NCBI RefSeq assembly: GCF_003054265.1
Contig: NZ_QBKT01000006.1
Coordinates: forward strand, 124,001-188,000
Source of the DNA: Kordia periserrulae
GTDB taxonomy: Bacteria > Bacteroidota > Bacteroidia > Flavobacteriales > Flavobacteriaceae
Direction of reading: 5' to 3'
Length of the DNA: 64,000 nt
Shown here: positions 9,449 through 18,312 of the stretch, piece by piece
How positions within the stretch are numbered: position 1 is the stretch's first letter
Layout: each line of letters starts with the position of its first letter
The notes under the pieces: model-generated
Database searches by the model: none
What the model was told of the DNA's origin: nothing
The model's input: only the letters and a program-made list of their open reading frames with translations
Program-made: the position numbers and the translations under genes

Positions 9449-9583
9449 ATGCCTTTTTTTTAAGAATCAAGATTTTTGGAAGCTGGAATCAAGACTCATT
9501 TTTTTTGATTTTTCTCACATCTGAAAAAGTCTAGACTCTTGACGCTAGATTCTGAAAATTACTTTTATAATTCCTTACACTAA

Positions 9584-9607
9584 GATTCCTGCCTACGCAG
9601 GAATGAC
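9584..9607. repeat. Dispersed palindromic repeat (GTCAT-hairpin family)
   Basis: ATTCCTGC / GCAGGAAT stem with a 4-base loop, followed by GAC. Similar hairpins occur at 31993-32017, 33799-33825 and 45804-45828. Confidence 0.65.
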
Positions 9608-9617
9608 AAAAGACACT

Positions 9618-10466
9618 TTATTGAAACGTATAATCTACTTGATCAAATTCGGTAACTCTGAAATAACCGAAGGCGTAATTGTCTTCGTTAGTTACATTGA
9701 TACAGTTTCCGCGAATTTCTGCGGGCGTGGTTGCAAACGGATTCCCTGCCGAATCGTACTGTTCTATAAGTAAAGTAATGAAATTGTAATAGCGCTCCGA
9801 AATACCAAAAAGCTTGATGTTTACCGAATCTCCAGGGTCAAATTGATTGTCGGGATTGTCATCATCTTCATCTTTTTCAAAGAATTCATCTTGTACATTT
9901 CCGTTGGTAAATTCGTCCGAACGTGTTTCAATAATCGGAAATAAATCGCCCACTTCTTGCAAGCGTATCATATAGTAATTTCCTAGTTCTTGCGGATCGT
10001 CATACGTAATGTTAACATCTAGTAAATCTTCGTCAAAACCACCTTCAAACGACTGAAATACTTCATTGATGCCTGTAATTGGCATTAGGGTTTCGGTAGC
10101 GTTATATACTTCACCGTTGTACACAACTTCCAATGTGTAGGAATTGTTTAATAGTGGCACAAAACTGTTGGTTGTGTACGTTCCGTCGTTTTGGTCGGTA
10201 AAGATAAATTCTGCATTGGTATCATTGTTCGTCACTTTTACGCTAGCTCCTAATACGCTTGTATCCGAATTGTTGTCAAAAAACGGTGTAGAAGTGCTTA
10301 ATTTTACCGTTTGATTGTTTCCTGCAGTACCTTTTTCCCAATCGAGAGACGCTTCAATCACTAATCGTGGTGGTGCTTCTGTCAACTCTACATCGATTGG
10401 ATCATCGCATGAAATAAAAGTCGTTCCCAAGAAAACTAAAAGTAGGTATGCTATGTATTTTTTCAT
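9618..10466 (-). CDS. DUF4249 lipoprotein
   Basis: 282 aa from the ATG at 10464-10466. The open frame runs 53 codons further, but there it only overlaps the upstream receptor. Signal peptide with lipobox FISC (MKKYIAYLLLVFLGTTFISC), then the DUF4249 start IDVELTEAPPRLVIEASLDW and Ig-like beta regions. DUF4249 proteins are commonly encoded just after a TonB receptor in Bacteroidetes, as here (4 bases apart), and are thought to be its surface lipoprotein partner. The substrate is unknown. Confidence 0.88.
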   Translation of the reverse strand: MKKYIAYLLLVFLGTTFISCDDPIDVELTEAPPRLVIEASLDWEKGTAGNNQTVKLSTSTPFFDNNSDTSVLGASVKVTNNDTNAEFIFTDQNDGTYTTNSFVPLLNNSYTLEVVYNGEVYNATETLMPITGINEVFQSFEGGFDEDLLDVNITYDDPQELGNYYMIRLQEVGDLFPIIETRSDEFTNGNVQDEFFEKDEDDDNPDNQFDPGDSVNIKLFGISERYYNFITLLIEQYDSAGNPFATTPAEIRGNCINVTNEDNYAFGYFRVTEFDQVDYTFQ

Positions 10467-10470
10467 CTTC

Positions 10471-12849
10471 TTAAAATTTAAAATTATACGTGATTGACGG
10501 AATGACACTTCCAAAAATGGACAGTCTTCGGGCTTCGTTAATCCCAGTGTTAAAATCTTGTGTGAATGAGACAGAAGCAGCGTTTCTTCTCGCGTAAGCG
10601 TTATACAAACCAAAAACCCACTCACTTTGCCAGCGGCGATTTTTATTTTTGGAAGGTGTATAGGTTGCTGATACGTCTAATCGGTGATAATCAGGTAAAC
10701 GATTGGCATTTCGTTGATTGAAACTCGCAATGGATAAATTATCGTATTCGTATTGTCCGTTCGGAAAAGTTACAGGACGACCTGTTTGATAGGCAAAATT
10801 TGCGCTGAATTTCCATTTTTCACTAAAATCATAACTTCCCGTGATGGAAATATCGTGCGTTCTGTCGAATGGTGTATTGTACCAATTTCCACGATTAATG
10901 CCTGGTCCGCCAGCAATTCCGCCCAATGCACGTTGTTCCGATTTTGATAAGGTATACGCTACCCAACCTTTGAATTTTCCTTTGTCTTTTCGGAATAATA
11001 CTTCCAAACCATACGCACGCGCTTCTCCGTTTAAGATTTCAGTTTCAATATTGTTTGTTCCGATTAAGTTGGAGCCGTCGATATAGTCAATTCGGTTATC
11101 TACGTTTTTATAGTACGCTTCTACTTCTAGCGAATATGTTTTATCGTTAAAGTTTCGATAATAACCCGCCGCATATTGATTGGATTTTTGTGGATCGATG
11201 TATTCGCCACTTGGAGCCCAAACGTCCAACGGCGTTACCGAAATGGTGTTGGACAACAAGTGTACATATTGTACCGAACGCGTGTAACTTGCTTTTACCG
11301 AAGATTCGTCATTGAGTTGATATGACAGTCCTAAACGCGGTTCAACATTTGCAAAGGTTTTGATGCTTTCGTTTTTGTCATATTCCGTAGTGCCAATCTC
11401 CTCGCCTTCTTCATAGATGCCAATTTCGTCATTGTACACTACAGGTTGATTGTTGGCGTAGTTTGACAATGCTTGTCCGCCCAAACGACTAAACATACTG
11501 AGTCGTACTCCGTATTGCGCGGTTAATTTGTCTGATAGTTTATGTTCTGCGCTGATGTACGCGGCGCCTTCAAAAGCTCTTTTTTGATCGAGTTTTCGAT
11601 AGTTGATAGTCGAGCTTGGGTCTGAAGGACGTACAATTCCAGGATTGAAATCGTAGGTGATTCCGCTGACACCAAAATCGAGTTTGAGTTTGTCATTGGC
11701 GTAGTAACGCAAATCGTATTTTAGGTTGAAATTTTTAATGTCGGAAATCCAATCGAGTTTGATGAAATCTAGAATTACTTCGTAATCGTATTCGCTATAG
11801 ATAAACGAGAGATTGGAGAAGAGTTTTTCATTAAATACATGATTCCAACGCAAGTTTGCCGACGCATTTCCGTAACGGTTTTTGATGAATTGTGAAATGT
11901 CAAAAATATCTCTTCCAAAATAGCCAGAAAGATAAATTCGGTTGTTTTCGTCAATTTCGTAATTGGTTTTAAGGTTTAAATCGTAAAACGAAATTTTATC
12001 ATCGGCAATTTCTTCAATTAGTGGCATGAATAAATGTGCATACGAGCTTCTTCCCGCTACTAAAAATGAGCCTTTTTTGTTAAACATTGGACCTTCTACC
12101 GCCAAACGACTTGAAATGAGTCCGACACCGCCGTTGACTTCCAGATTTTTACTGTTTCCATCTTTCTGACGTACGTCTAACACCGACGAAATTCGACCAC
12201 CATATTTTGCGGGAATGTCTCCTTTGTAGAGTTTGATATCTTTGATTGCATCTGCATTAAATACTGAGAAAAACCCAAAAAAGTGTGAGGTATTGTAAAT
12301 GATGGCTTCGTCCAGCAATACCAAATTTTGATCGGCCGCGCCACCGCGCACATTGAAACCTGCCGTTCCTTCACCTGAATTTGTAACACCTGGCAATAAT
12401 TGAATCGATTTGAGCACATCTACTTCACCTAATACTACCGGCATTTGTTTGATGGTGGCGGCATTGAGTTTTGAAACGCTCATTTGTGGCTTTCGGATGC
12501 TGACACGTTCCGATTCTTCGGCTTCTATCACAACCGTTTCCAGCGATGTAGACGCTTCCGTGATTTCAAAATTTACCGTTTGGTCTACGTTGAGCGTAAT
12601 TTCTTTGGTAATAGTTTCGTACCCTAAAAAAGAGACAACCAACGTATAGTTGCCTTCGGTTGCGGTGAGCGAGTAAAAACCGTATTCGTTGGTAACGGCG
12701 CCATTAGTTGTACCTTTTAAATATACCGTTGCGCCCAACAGCGTTTCTCCATTTTTTTTGTCTTTAATAGTTCCGCTTACGCTGAATTTTTCCTGTGCGA
12801 AGAGAAAAGTTGTCATGAGTAGAAAGAGACAAACGAGCCTATGTTTCAT
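10471..12849 (-). CDS. TonB-dependent receptor
   Basis: 792 aa from the ATG at 12847-12849, which places the signal peptide MKHRLVCLFLLMTTFLFAQ at the N-terminus; an in-frame ATG 12 codons earlier is unlikely. A carboxypeptidase-D-like beta domain (about 20-105) is followed by the plug (about 125-235, FNVRGGAADQNLVLLDEA) and a barrel ending SITYNFKF. There is no STN domain, so it is a transporter rather than a sigma-regulating transducer. It is paired with the DUF4249 gene downstream. The ligand is unknown. Confidence 0.92.
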   Translation of the reverse strand: MKHRLVCLFLLMTTFLFAQEKFSVSGTIKDKKNGETLLGATVYLKGTTNGAVTNEYGFYSLTATEGNYTLVVSFLGYETITKEITLNVDQTVNFEITEASTSLETVVIEAEESERVSIRKPQMSVSKLNAATIKQMPVVLGEVDVLKSIQLLPGVTNSGEGTAGFNVRGGAADQNLVLLDEAIIYNTSHFFGFFSVFNADAIKDIKLYKGDIPAKYGGRISSVLDVRQKDGNSKNLEVNGGVGLISSRLAVEGPMFNKKGSFLVAGRSSYAHLFMPLIEEIADDKISFYDLNLKTNYEIDENNRIYLSGYFGRDIFDISQFIKNRYGNASANLRWNHVFNEKLFSNLSFIYSEYDYEVILDFIKLDWISDIKNFNLKYDLRYYANDKLKLDFGVSGITYDFNPGIVRPSDPSSTINYRKLDQKRAFEGAAYISAEHKLSDKLTAQYGVRLSMFSRLGGQALSNYANNQPVVYNDEIGIYEEGEEIGTTEYDKNESIKTFANVEPRLGLSYQLNDESSVKASYTRSVQYVHLLSNTISVTPLDVWAPSGEYIDPQKSNQYAAGYYRNFNDKTYSLEVEAYYKNVDNRIDYIDGSNLIGTNNIETEILNGEARAYGLEVLFRKDKGKFKGWVAYTLSKSEQRALGGIAGGPGINRGNWYNTPFDRTHDISITGSYDFSEKWKFSANFAYQTGRPVTFPNGQYEYDNLSIASFNQRNANRLPDYHRLDVSATYTPSKNKNRRWQSEWVFGLYNAYARRNAASVSFTQDFNTGINEARRLSIFGSVIPSITYNFKF

Positions 12850-13167
12850 GTGTGGTCTGTGTTTTTCAATTGATTCGTATAGCATCTTGACGGTTCAGAT
12901 TGCAAAAGGTTACGTGGTTCTCTTGAATTTTACACAAAATTAACGTTCTCATTGCAGAGCTTTTGGTTTTTGTAGGTTTTTTAACAAAGTATTATAAAAT
13001 CAGGCAAACCGTTTATCGAATCAACTTCACGTTTCATAAAGCTACACTATTCATTTGAGTATTCTCTTTTCACTTTTGTGATATGAATTACGTAATGACA
13101 CAACCTCAACGGCGGAAACCGAAAAGCCATTTTTTAATAGAGTAGGTAAAAAATTAAATCAAAGATT
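12850..13167. other. Spacer between divergent genes
   Basis: 318 AT-rich bases between the divergent receptor and Cys-rich protein genes. Apart from the weak receptor promoter I see only CACTTTTG (13071-13078), one base off the -7 consensus, on the plus strand. Confidence 0.4.
12903..12938 (-). promoter_or_regulatory. Candidate promoter of the TonB receptor / DUF4249 operon
   Basis: On the minus strand, TTTTG (12934-12938) is followed about 22 bases later by TAACCTTTTG. This is close to, but one base longer than, TAnnTTTG. It lies about 55 bases upstream of the receptor start. Confidence 0.35.
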
Positions 13168-14421
13168 ATGAAAAATATAAAAGAATGTACAAAAATCAGA
13201 CAGTTTAAAGGCATTTATTCGTGTGATAATTATGCAGATGTGTATATAGGAGACTGCAATCAAGTTCGGCAAAAAATAGCGAGTAATAGCTCTTTAGATT
13301 CCGTTCAATTTGAAGCAAAAGCAACTTGTGAAGCGTTTATTTATTTTGTGTGTTGGAGTGATGATGGCGGTTTAAACGGATTGCTTGCAGAACTTCACGG
13401 AAGCAACAGTGCATTGTCTGGAACAAATGCAAAATGGGAAGTGTTTCCAACAGGAATTAATTTTAGTTCACACACTACTCGACCTTCAGAAAAGTTGATA
13501 AATACTGAGCTCAAAAAAGCGCATTGTAAAAAATGGAAAAAGGTTACTAAAGGAAATACAAATGGTAAACGACCTTTTAGAACGTATCAAGATATAAGCA
13601 AAAATGCACATTTTATTTGGTACGATTCAGGGAAAGATTCTTCTGCTGGCGCACCATTTCAAGGGTTTAATCATGATGAGTTTTTGATTTTTAGATTTCC
13701 TATTCGCGAATTGTTTGTGGAAGAATGTCATGACTGCAAGCAAGATTATGAGTGTGATGATAACTGCCATTGTGGTGCTTGCGCTGATTCTATAAAGAAT
13801 GAACGAAAATTGTTGAAAAAGTCAGCCTTAGAAAAAACTTTTGTCATTAAAGGTGATGAGAATAATTCAAGAAGATGTAAAGCGCCTTATTCTGAAGAAA
13901 CCTGCTCTACACTCGATTTACCAAGATTGGAACCTTGCTTCTATTTGCATTGGGGAGATAGTCAAAAGGATCAAATGGAAACACATGATGATGAAGTTTT
14001 ATACATCACAGCGTGCAATCCGTATGGTAATTTGAGTTTTAGAGGTGTAACCATCACAAGTATTAGCATCCTATACAAAAAAGGATTTGTTAAAAAAGGT
14101 GATGACACTATCAGAGCCGCGGCTACTATTGGTCAGCATATACCTAATGAACATCCTGATGGATCTGTAAAACCTAATACACCAATACTAACTACCCATC
14201 AAGTTGTGACAGATGGAAGCATCCAAATTGTGCCAAACCGTTTAATTCATTTGGGAGATTTGTGTGGATGTAGCTGTGCGAGTCAGGCATTATACTTATC
14301 TATTCAAAATGCCAAACCAACAGATTATGAGATTTTGATTGAGTATTGTATTGATCAAATTGAAATCAATCAAGATAATACAGGAAAAACACGCTTTCCT
14401 ATTTCGCTCATAAAGAGTTAA
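13168..14421 (+). CDS. Cys-rich protein of unknown function
   Basis: 417 aa, with no family recognised. It has no signal peptide and no membrane helix. There are about 20 cysteines, with one dense cluster near residues 190-210 (CHDCKQDYECDDNCHCGAC) and CGCSC near residue 368. Such clusters suggest bound metal or disulfides. The gene precedes a lipoprotein and two-component operon on the same strand (59-base gap with a small hairpin), so a link is possible but unproven. Confidence 0.7.
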   Translation: MKNIKECTKIRQFKGIYSCDNYADVYIGDCNQVRQKIASNSSLDSVQFEAKATCEAFIYFVCWSDDGGLNGLLAELHGSNSALSGTNAKWEVFPTGINFSSHTTRPSEKLINTELKKAHCKKWKKVTKGNTNGKRPFRTYQDISKNAHFIWYDSGKDSSAGAPFQGFNHDEFLIFRFPIRELFVEECHDCKQDYECDDNCHCGACADSIKNERKLLKKSALEKTFVIKGDENNSRRCKAPYSEETCSTLDLPRLEPCFYLHWGDSQKDQMETHDDEVLYITACNPYGNLSFRGVTITSISILYKKGFVKKGDDTIRAAATIGQHIPNEHPDGSVKPNTPILTTHQVVTDGSIQIVPNRLIHLGDLCGCSCASQALYLSIQNAKPTDYEILIEYCIDQIEINQDNTGKTRFPISLIKS

Positions 14422-14442
14422 TTACCCATTTTAAAAAACATT

Positions 14443-14462
14443 CCGTCAATTTCGGTTGGCGG
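14443..14462 (+). other. Small hairpin between two plus-strand genes
   Basis: CCGTCAA / TTGGCGG stem with the loop TTTCGG in the 59-base gap before the lipoprotein gene. It has no T-run, so it is not a standard terminator. A related GGCGGAAACCG word precedes the Cys-rich gene near 13110. Confidence 0.3.
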
Positions 14463-14480
14463 AACCTAAAAATTACAATT

Positions 14481-15035
14481 ATGAAAACAAATACAATATA
14501 TTTAACAATTTTATTCTTACTTTTAGTGTTGAATAGTTGCTGCGATGAGACTCCTAAAGTTAATCTTGCGGTAGTACCAGACACGGCTTTATGCACTATA
14601 GATGCCCAAACGATGGAAGATAATTATATCGTAAATAAAGATTTTATCAATCATCCTGAATATGACAATAGAGTTATTTCATTTACCAATAAGCAAATGG
14701 TGGATGGTTTAACATATCTCAGAGAAAAAGCTAAGGAACACAATGTAAACGAAGAAGAATTGGGTTTTCGTGTGTATATCGGTGCCAAGTATATAGAAGA
14801 TTACAATCAGAAAGTAGATAAGGTTAAAGGTGATATGAAGTCTATCAGAAATGAACCTGGTATTTATTACACCACCGTGTTTTTTGTAGCCACCAAGAAA
14901 AGTGCTGATTCTGATGATGAAAATGATTATGAAAACGTATATGAAATCCCTGCTTTAAATTATGGAGGTTCTCGCAGACCGCCAAAGAAATACGAGCCTA
15001 CTTTAAAATGTCAAGTACATAATGTAATACACTGA
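14481..15035 (+). CDS. Lipoprotein of unknown function
   Basis: 184 aa with a lipoprotein signal (FLLLVLNSC). The mature part is polar and ends in a Pro/Lys-rich tail. No family is recognised. It is the first gene of a tight run: 8 bases to the membrane protein, then the histidine kinase and response regulator. This suggests a sensory or surface partner for that system, which is inference. Confidence 0.65.
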   Translation: MKTNTIYLTILFLLLVLNSCCDETPKVNLAVVPDTALCTIDAQTMEDNYIVNKDFINHPEYDNRVISFTNKQMVDGLTYLREKAKEHNVNEEELGFRVYIGAKYIEDYNQKVDKVKGDMKSIRNEPGIYYTTVFFVATKKSADSDDENDYENVYEIPALNYGGSRRPPKKYEPTLKCQVHNVIH

Positions 15036-15043
15036 TTTTTAGT

Positions 15044-15670
15044 ATGCAGTTATTAGTAAACACCTTTTTTTTAAGCTTCCAAATAGCAGCTTTGATTGCT
15101 GCTATTTGGTATTGGCATGCGTATAAACATTCTACAGAGCGTTATTTTTTATGGTTTTTAATATATGTTGTCATTCATGAAATTGTGGGACTTACCTACG
15201 GATATTTATCAGACAATAGCAATGATATCATCTACAATGTATTTACATTAGTATCGTTTCTTTTTTACTTTTTTTGGTTTTCTAAAATTTTACGGAAACG
15301 GTTATTTTTAATTCCCGTTTTGCTCTCTATTTTTTTGATTTTTTATCTGTATGATTTGTTCGATAAGGATGTATTTTACAATTTGTACTTAAACCCTATC
15401 ATTGCAGGCTCTTTTTGCATTTTAACCCTAACCATTAGCTATTTTGTAGAATTGCTGAACAACAACACCATTACATCTTTTGTTTCTTCGCAACGCTTTT
15501 GGATTGTTACAGGATTGTTTTCTTTTTATATCGGATTGATTCCGTTGCTGATTTTTCATCGTTTCCTGAATTATGGTAGCAATTTTTATTCGATAGTTAT
15601 TACAGTCTTAAATGCAGTGTTGTATGGTTGTATTTTTAAAAGTTTTTTATGCTTGAGAAAGAAACCATAG
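15044..15670 (+). CDS. Seven-helix membrane protein (probable sensor partner)
   Basis: 208 aa made almost wholly of hydrophobic helices (about seven). No domain is recognised with certainty. Its end overlaps the kinase gene start by 22 bases, so translation is likely coupled. The kinase itself has only one membrane helix, so this protein may provide the missing multi-helix sensor of a LytS-type system (inference). Confidence 0.65.
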   Translation: MQLLVNTFFLSFQIAALIAAIWYWHAYKHSTERYFLWFLIYVVIHEIVGLTYGYLSDNSNDIIYNVFTLVSFLFYFFWFSKILRKRLFLIPVLLSIFLIFYLYDLFDKDVFYNLYLNPIIAGSFCILTLTISYFVELLNNNTITSFVSSQRFWIVTGLFSFYIGLIPLLIFHRFLNYGSNFYSIVITVLNAVLYGCIFKSFLCLRKKP

Positions 15671-16461
15671 AGAAGGTATTTTCAGAAGAAATATTCCTGC
15701 TTTTATCAGGCGCGGCATTGTTGATTGCAGTTGCGGTGGTGATTCTTTTTTATGTATTTAATTCGCGAAAGAATAAAATTTTAACCGAAAAAAGCTTGGC
15801 CGTCAATCAGTATGAAAAAAAGATGATTGAGTTGGAATTGAATGCGCTTCGCTCGCAAATGAATCCGCATTTTGTGCACAATTCACTCAACGCGATTCAG
15901 TATTATATTCAGCTGAATGATATTGAGCAATCGGAGAATTATTTGACGCGATTTTCAAAGTTGGTACGACAGTTTTTTGACTATTCGCGCAAGCAGCTCA
16001 TTACGATTGAAGAAGAAATAGCATTGATTTCCAATTACTTATCGCTTGAAAAATTACGTTTTGAAGATACGCTTTTGTACGAGATTATTTGTGATGAAAA
16101 TGTTGATGCAGATGCAGAAATGCCGTCAATGGTATTGCAACCGATTGTAGAAAATGCGGTGAATCACGGAATTTTTCACAAGAAAACCACTGGAAAAGTG
16201 ACCATTCATTTTTCGCAACTTTCAGACGAAAGTCTTCGCGTCGTAGTTAAAGATGACGGAATTGGCATCAAACAATCCAAAAAATTATCCAACAAAAACA
16301 TAAAAAATCAAGGTTCCCATTCTTCACAAGTGCTGGACGAACGCTTAAAATTACTAGAACAAATAGACAGTTGGCATGTACTATATACTATTGAAGATCT
16401 TTCAGAAGTAGAAAACACGCAAGGCACGATTGTAACCCTAACTTTTAAACTACCAAATTGA
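15649..16461 (+). CDS. LytS-type sensor histidine kinase
   Basis: 270 aa. One transmembrane helix (about 14-36) is followed by a coiled region, then the His_kinase domain with the phospho-accepting QMNPHFVHNSLNAIQYYI (His near residue 76), and a HATPase with the N box (LQPIVENAVNHG) and DDGIGI. It belongs to the PF06580 class, which pairs with LytTR regulators. It overlaps the membrane-protein gene, and 1 base separates it from the regulator gene. Confidence 0.93.
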   Translation: MLEKETIEKVFSEEIFLLLSGAALLIAVAVVILFYVFNSRKNKILTEKSLAVNQYEKKMIELELNALRSQMNPHFVHNSLNAIQYYIQLNDIEQSENYLTRFSKLVRQFFDYSRKQLITIEEEIALISNYLSLEKLRFEDTLLYEIICDENVDADAEMPSMVLQPIVENAVNHGIFHKKTTGKVTIHFSQLSDESLRVVVKDDGIGIKQSKKLSNKNIKNQGSHSSQVLDERLKLLEQIDSWHVLYTIEDLSEVENTQGTIVTLTFKLPN

Positions 16462-16462
16462 T

Positions 16463-17209
16463 ATGACTGTAACTGCTATTTTAATTGATGATGAACATAA
16501 ATCGTTGGCGATTTTAAGAAATAAACTGAAACGTTTGTGTCCGAATGTTGATATTATCGGCGAAACCCAAGATGCTGAAGAAGCCATTACATTGATTCAA
16601 GAAAAACAACCACAATTGGTGTTTTTGGACATTGCCATGCCTAGCATGAATGGTTTTGAAGTGCTGGAGAACATATCGAAACCCAATTTTGAGGTGATTT
16701 TTGTGACTGCTTTTGACAATTTCGCCATTGAAGCCATCAAACATTGCGCGATTGGATATATTGTAAAACCCATTGACAGTCAAGATTTGATTCAGGCAGT
16801 TTCGGTTGCAACACAAAATATTTCCGATAAAACTGCGCTTCAAAAAAACCGCCAATTAATTGAAAATTTAGGCATTCAGTCGTTTCAGCAGAAAAAAATT
16901 GTCATTCCGTGTCAGGAAGGTTTGGAGTTTGTAAAAATTGAGGAAATCATTCACTGTCAAGGAATGGACGGTTATACTAAAATTCATTTTCGGAACGGAA
17001 AACCGATGGTGAGTTCGTACAGTATTGGTCATTTTCACAAGTTGTTGCAACACAGTGATTTTTACCTCATTCACAAATCGCACCTCATCAATATCAACTA
17101 TATCGAAAAGTATTTAAACGAAGGGTATGTGGTGTTGCAAGACCATCATAAGTTGCCTGTTTCAAGGAATAAACGTTCGGATTTTTTGGAACTTGTTCGG
17201 AATTGTTAG
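16463..17209 (+). CDS. LytTR-family response regulator
   Basis: 248 aa. The receiver domain (about 1-120) has the acidic pair DD near residue 10, the phospho-Asp in VFLDIAMP (near 56) and a Lys in YIVKPID (near 104). The C-terminal LytTR DNA-binding domain spans about 145-245 (FVKIEEIIHCQGMDGYTKI). It is the last gene of the four-gene plus-strand operon and is cognate to the kinase just upstream. Targets are unknown. Confidence 0.95.
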   Translation: MTVTAILIDDEHKSLAILRNKLKRLCPNVDIIGETQDAEEAITLIQEKQPQLVFLDIAMPSMNGFEVLENISKPNFEVIFVTAFDNFAIEAIKHCAIGYIVKPIDSQDLIQAVSVATQNISDKTALQKNRQLIENLGIQSFQQKKIVIPCQEGLEFVKIEEIIHCQGMDGYTKIHFRNGKPMVSSYSIGHFHKLLQHSDFYLIHKSHLININYIEKYLNEGYVVLQDHHKLPVSRNKRSDFLELVRNC

Positions 17210-17220
17210 TGTGACGATTC

Positions 17221-17257
17221 GCTAATTTGAAAATGTGTCAATTTGAAAATTTTTGTG
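17221..17257. repeat. Dispersed AATTTGAAAAT-type repeat
   Basis: TAATTTGAAAATGTGTCAATTTGAAAAT is a direct repeat of TTTGAAAAT and resembles the reverse complement of the elements at 17449-17488 and 45835-45877. Confidence 0.45.
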
Positions 17258-17356
17258 TAATAGCTGCGCTGTTTTTTTGTGTTTTTGTTCTTTGTATTTC
17301 GTGTTTTGACGTTTTTTAACTTCAAGTTCGAATTCAATTTCAAGTTCAGATTCAAA

Positions 17357-17388
17357 CAAAAAAAGACCTTCTTTCGAAAGTCTTTTAC
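17357..17388 (-). terminator. Terminator of the Skp-like gene
   Basis: AAAAGAC / GTCTTTT arms around CTTCTTTCGAAA, with an A-run on the left that is a T-run for the minus strand. It lies about 100 bases past the Skp-like stop and converges with the LytTR operon. Confidence 0.6.
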
Positions 17389-17448
17389 GTGAATCTTGTA
17401 GTTTATATCTTGATTGTAGTCTAGTTTTCTTTTTAAAAAGAAAAAATC

Positions 17449-17488
17449 ATTGGTACATTTTCAAATTGAAGAATTGGTACATTAAAAA
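17449..17488. repeat. Dispersed ATTGGTACATTTTCAAAT repeat, copy 1
   Basis: The first 18 bases are identical to 45835-45852. In both cases the element abuts the 3' end of a minus-strand gene and ends in ATTAAAAA. Confidence 0.55.
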
Positions 17489-17491
17489 CGT

Positions 17492-18016
17492 TTATTTTTT
17501 CTTGTCAGCATATTGTTTGTTCAATGCTTCCAATACTTTTTGTGTTAAATCGTGCTCTTCTTTTCCAAAATATAAGCTTGCTGTATTGTCATTTTGCCCG
17601 ATGATAAAATCGTAGTTGTTGTCCTTTCCGTATTTTTCAACAAATTTCTTAACTGTGCTGATGAGCGAATCGTTTTGTGTTTTGCTGTCGTCAGAAATAC
17701 GTTTTTGTTCAATGTTGATTTGCTGATCCAAACGTTGTCCTAATTGTTGAATTTGCATCGATAATTCTTCTTGCTTTTTAGCAGATGCTTTGGCTGCTTT
17801 TTCTTGTGCTTGTTTATACTCTAAATTAAACATTTGCTGCATGCTGTCTTTTCGTTTGTTGAAATTGTCAATACGCGTTTTAAAAACAGCTTCCAAATCT
17901 TTTTTCTCTTGATATTCGTTGATGAGTTCTGAATTATTTACAAAACCAATTTTCGCAGATTTCTCACATGACACAAATGCCATTACTGCAATTCCTAAAA
18001 CAATGAGTTTTTTCAT
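17492..18016 (-). CDS. OmpH/Skp-family chaperone, lipoprotein type
   Basis: 174 aa. MKKLIVLGIAVMAFVSC is a lipoprotein signal. The mature part has the OmpH start KIGFVNNSELINEYQEKKDL, a long charged coiled-coil (about 55-125) and a C-terminal beta segment (YDFIIGQNDNTASLYFG). Skp-type proteins hold unfolded outer-membrane proteins in the periplasm. A monocistronic unit with its own promoter is likely. Confidence 0.88.
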   Translation of the reverse strand: MKKLIVLGIAVMAFVSCEKSAKIGFVNNSELINEYQEKKDLEAVFKTRIDNFNKRKDSMQQMFNLEYKQAQEKAAKASAKKQEELSMQIQQLGQRLDQQINIEQKRISDDSKTQNDSLISTVKKFVEKYGKDNNYDFIIGQNDNTASLYFGKEEHDLTQKVLEALNKQYADKKK

Positions 18017-18092
18017 TTTGTATACTTTTTAAGTGTTGTCAAATTTTTTCGAGATGAAGCAACATGTTCCTTCTATCATCTTTTTGTTGGCG

Positions 18093-18121
18093 CAAAAATA
18101 AAAATAAAGTTCACATAACAA
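18093..18121 (-). promoter_or_regulatory. Promoter of the Skp-like gene
   Basis: On the minus strand, TTG (18119-18121), an 18-base spacer and TATTTTTG (18093-18100) fit the Bacteroidetes -33/-7 pattern. The predicted leader is about 70 bases. Confidence 0.6.
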
Positions 18122-18312
18122 CTTCTGAAAATTGAGGGAATTTATGTGTTTTTTGGTATTATAAGTAAAAATTATATTTAATCGCTAAAATATAGATTTC
18201 GTCAATTAAAAAGCGCTTTTAAAAACGGCTTTTTTAACTCGTTTTATAAAAATTCTAATATAGTTTACTATTTTATATGAAAACTACGCTTAAAAGTGCT
18301 TTAAATACGGTT

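Larger units (their letters stand above)
9024..9617. other. Gene-free spacer with hairpins and repeat
   Basis: 594 bases with no convincing gene. It contains the second 14-base ECF element (9091-9104), two plus-strand terminator-like hairpins (9234-9290 and 9414-9448), a hairpin facing the minus strand (9337-9354) and a dispersed palindromic repeat (9584-9607). The two plus-strand terminators have no plus-strand CDS in front of them. Confidence 0.6.

Noticed and set aside
9180-9450. 6S RNA, tmRNA or RNase P RNA in the spacer
   Set aside because: None of the conserved core sequences of these RNAs is present.
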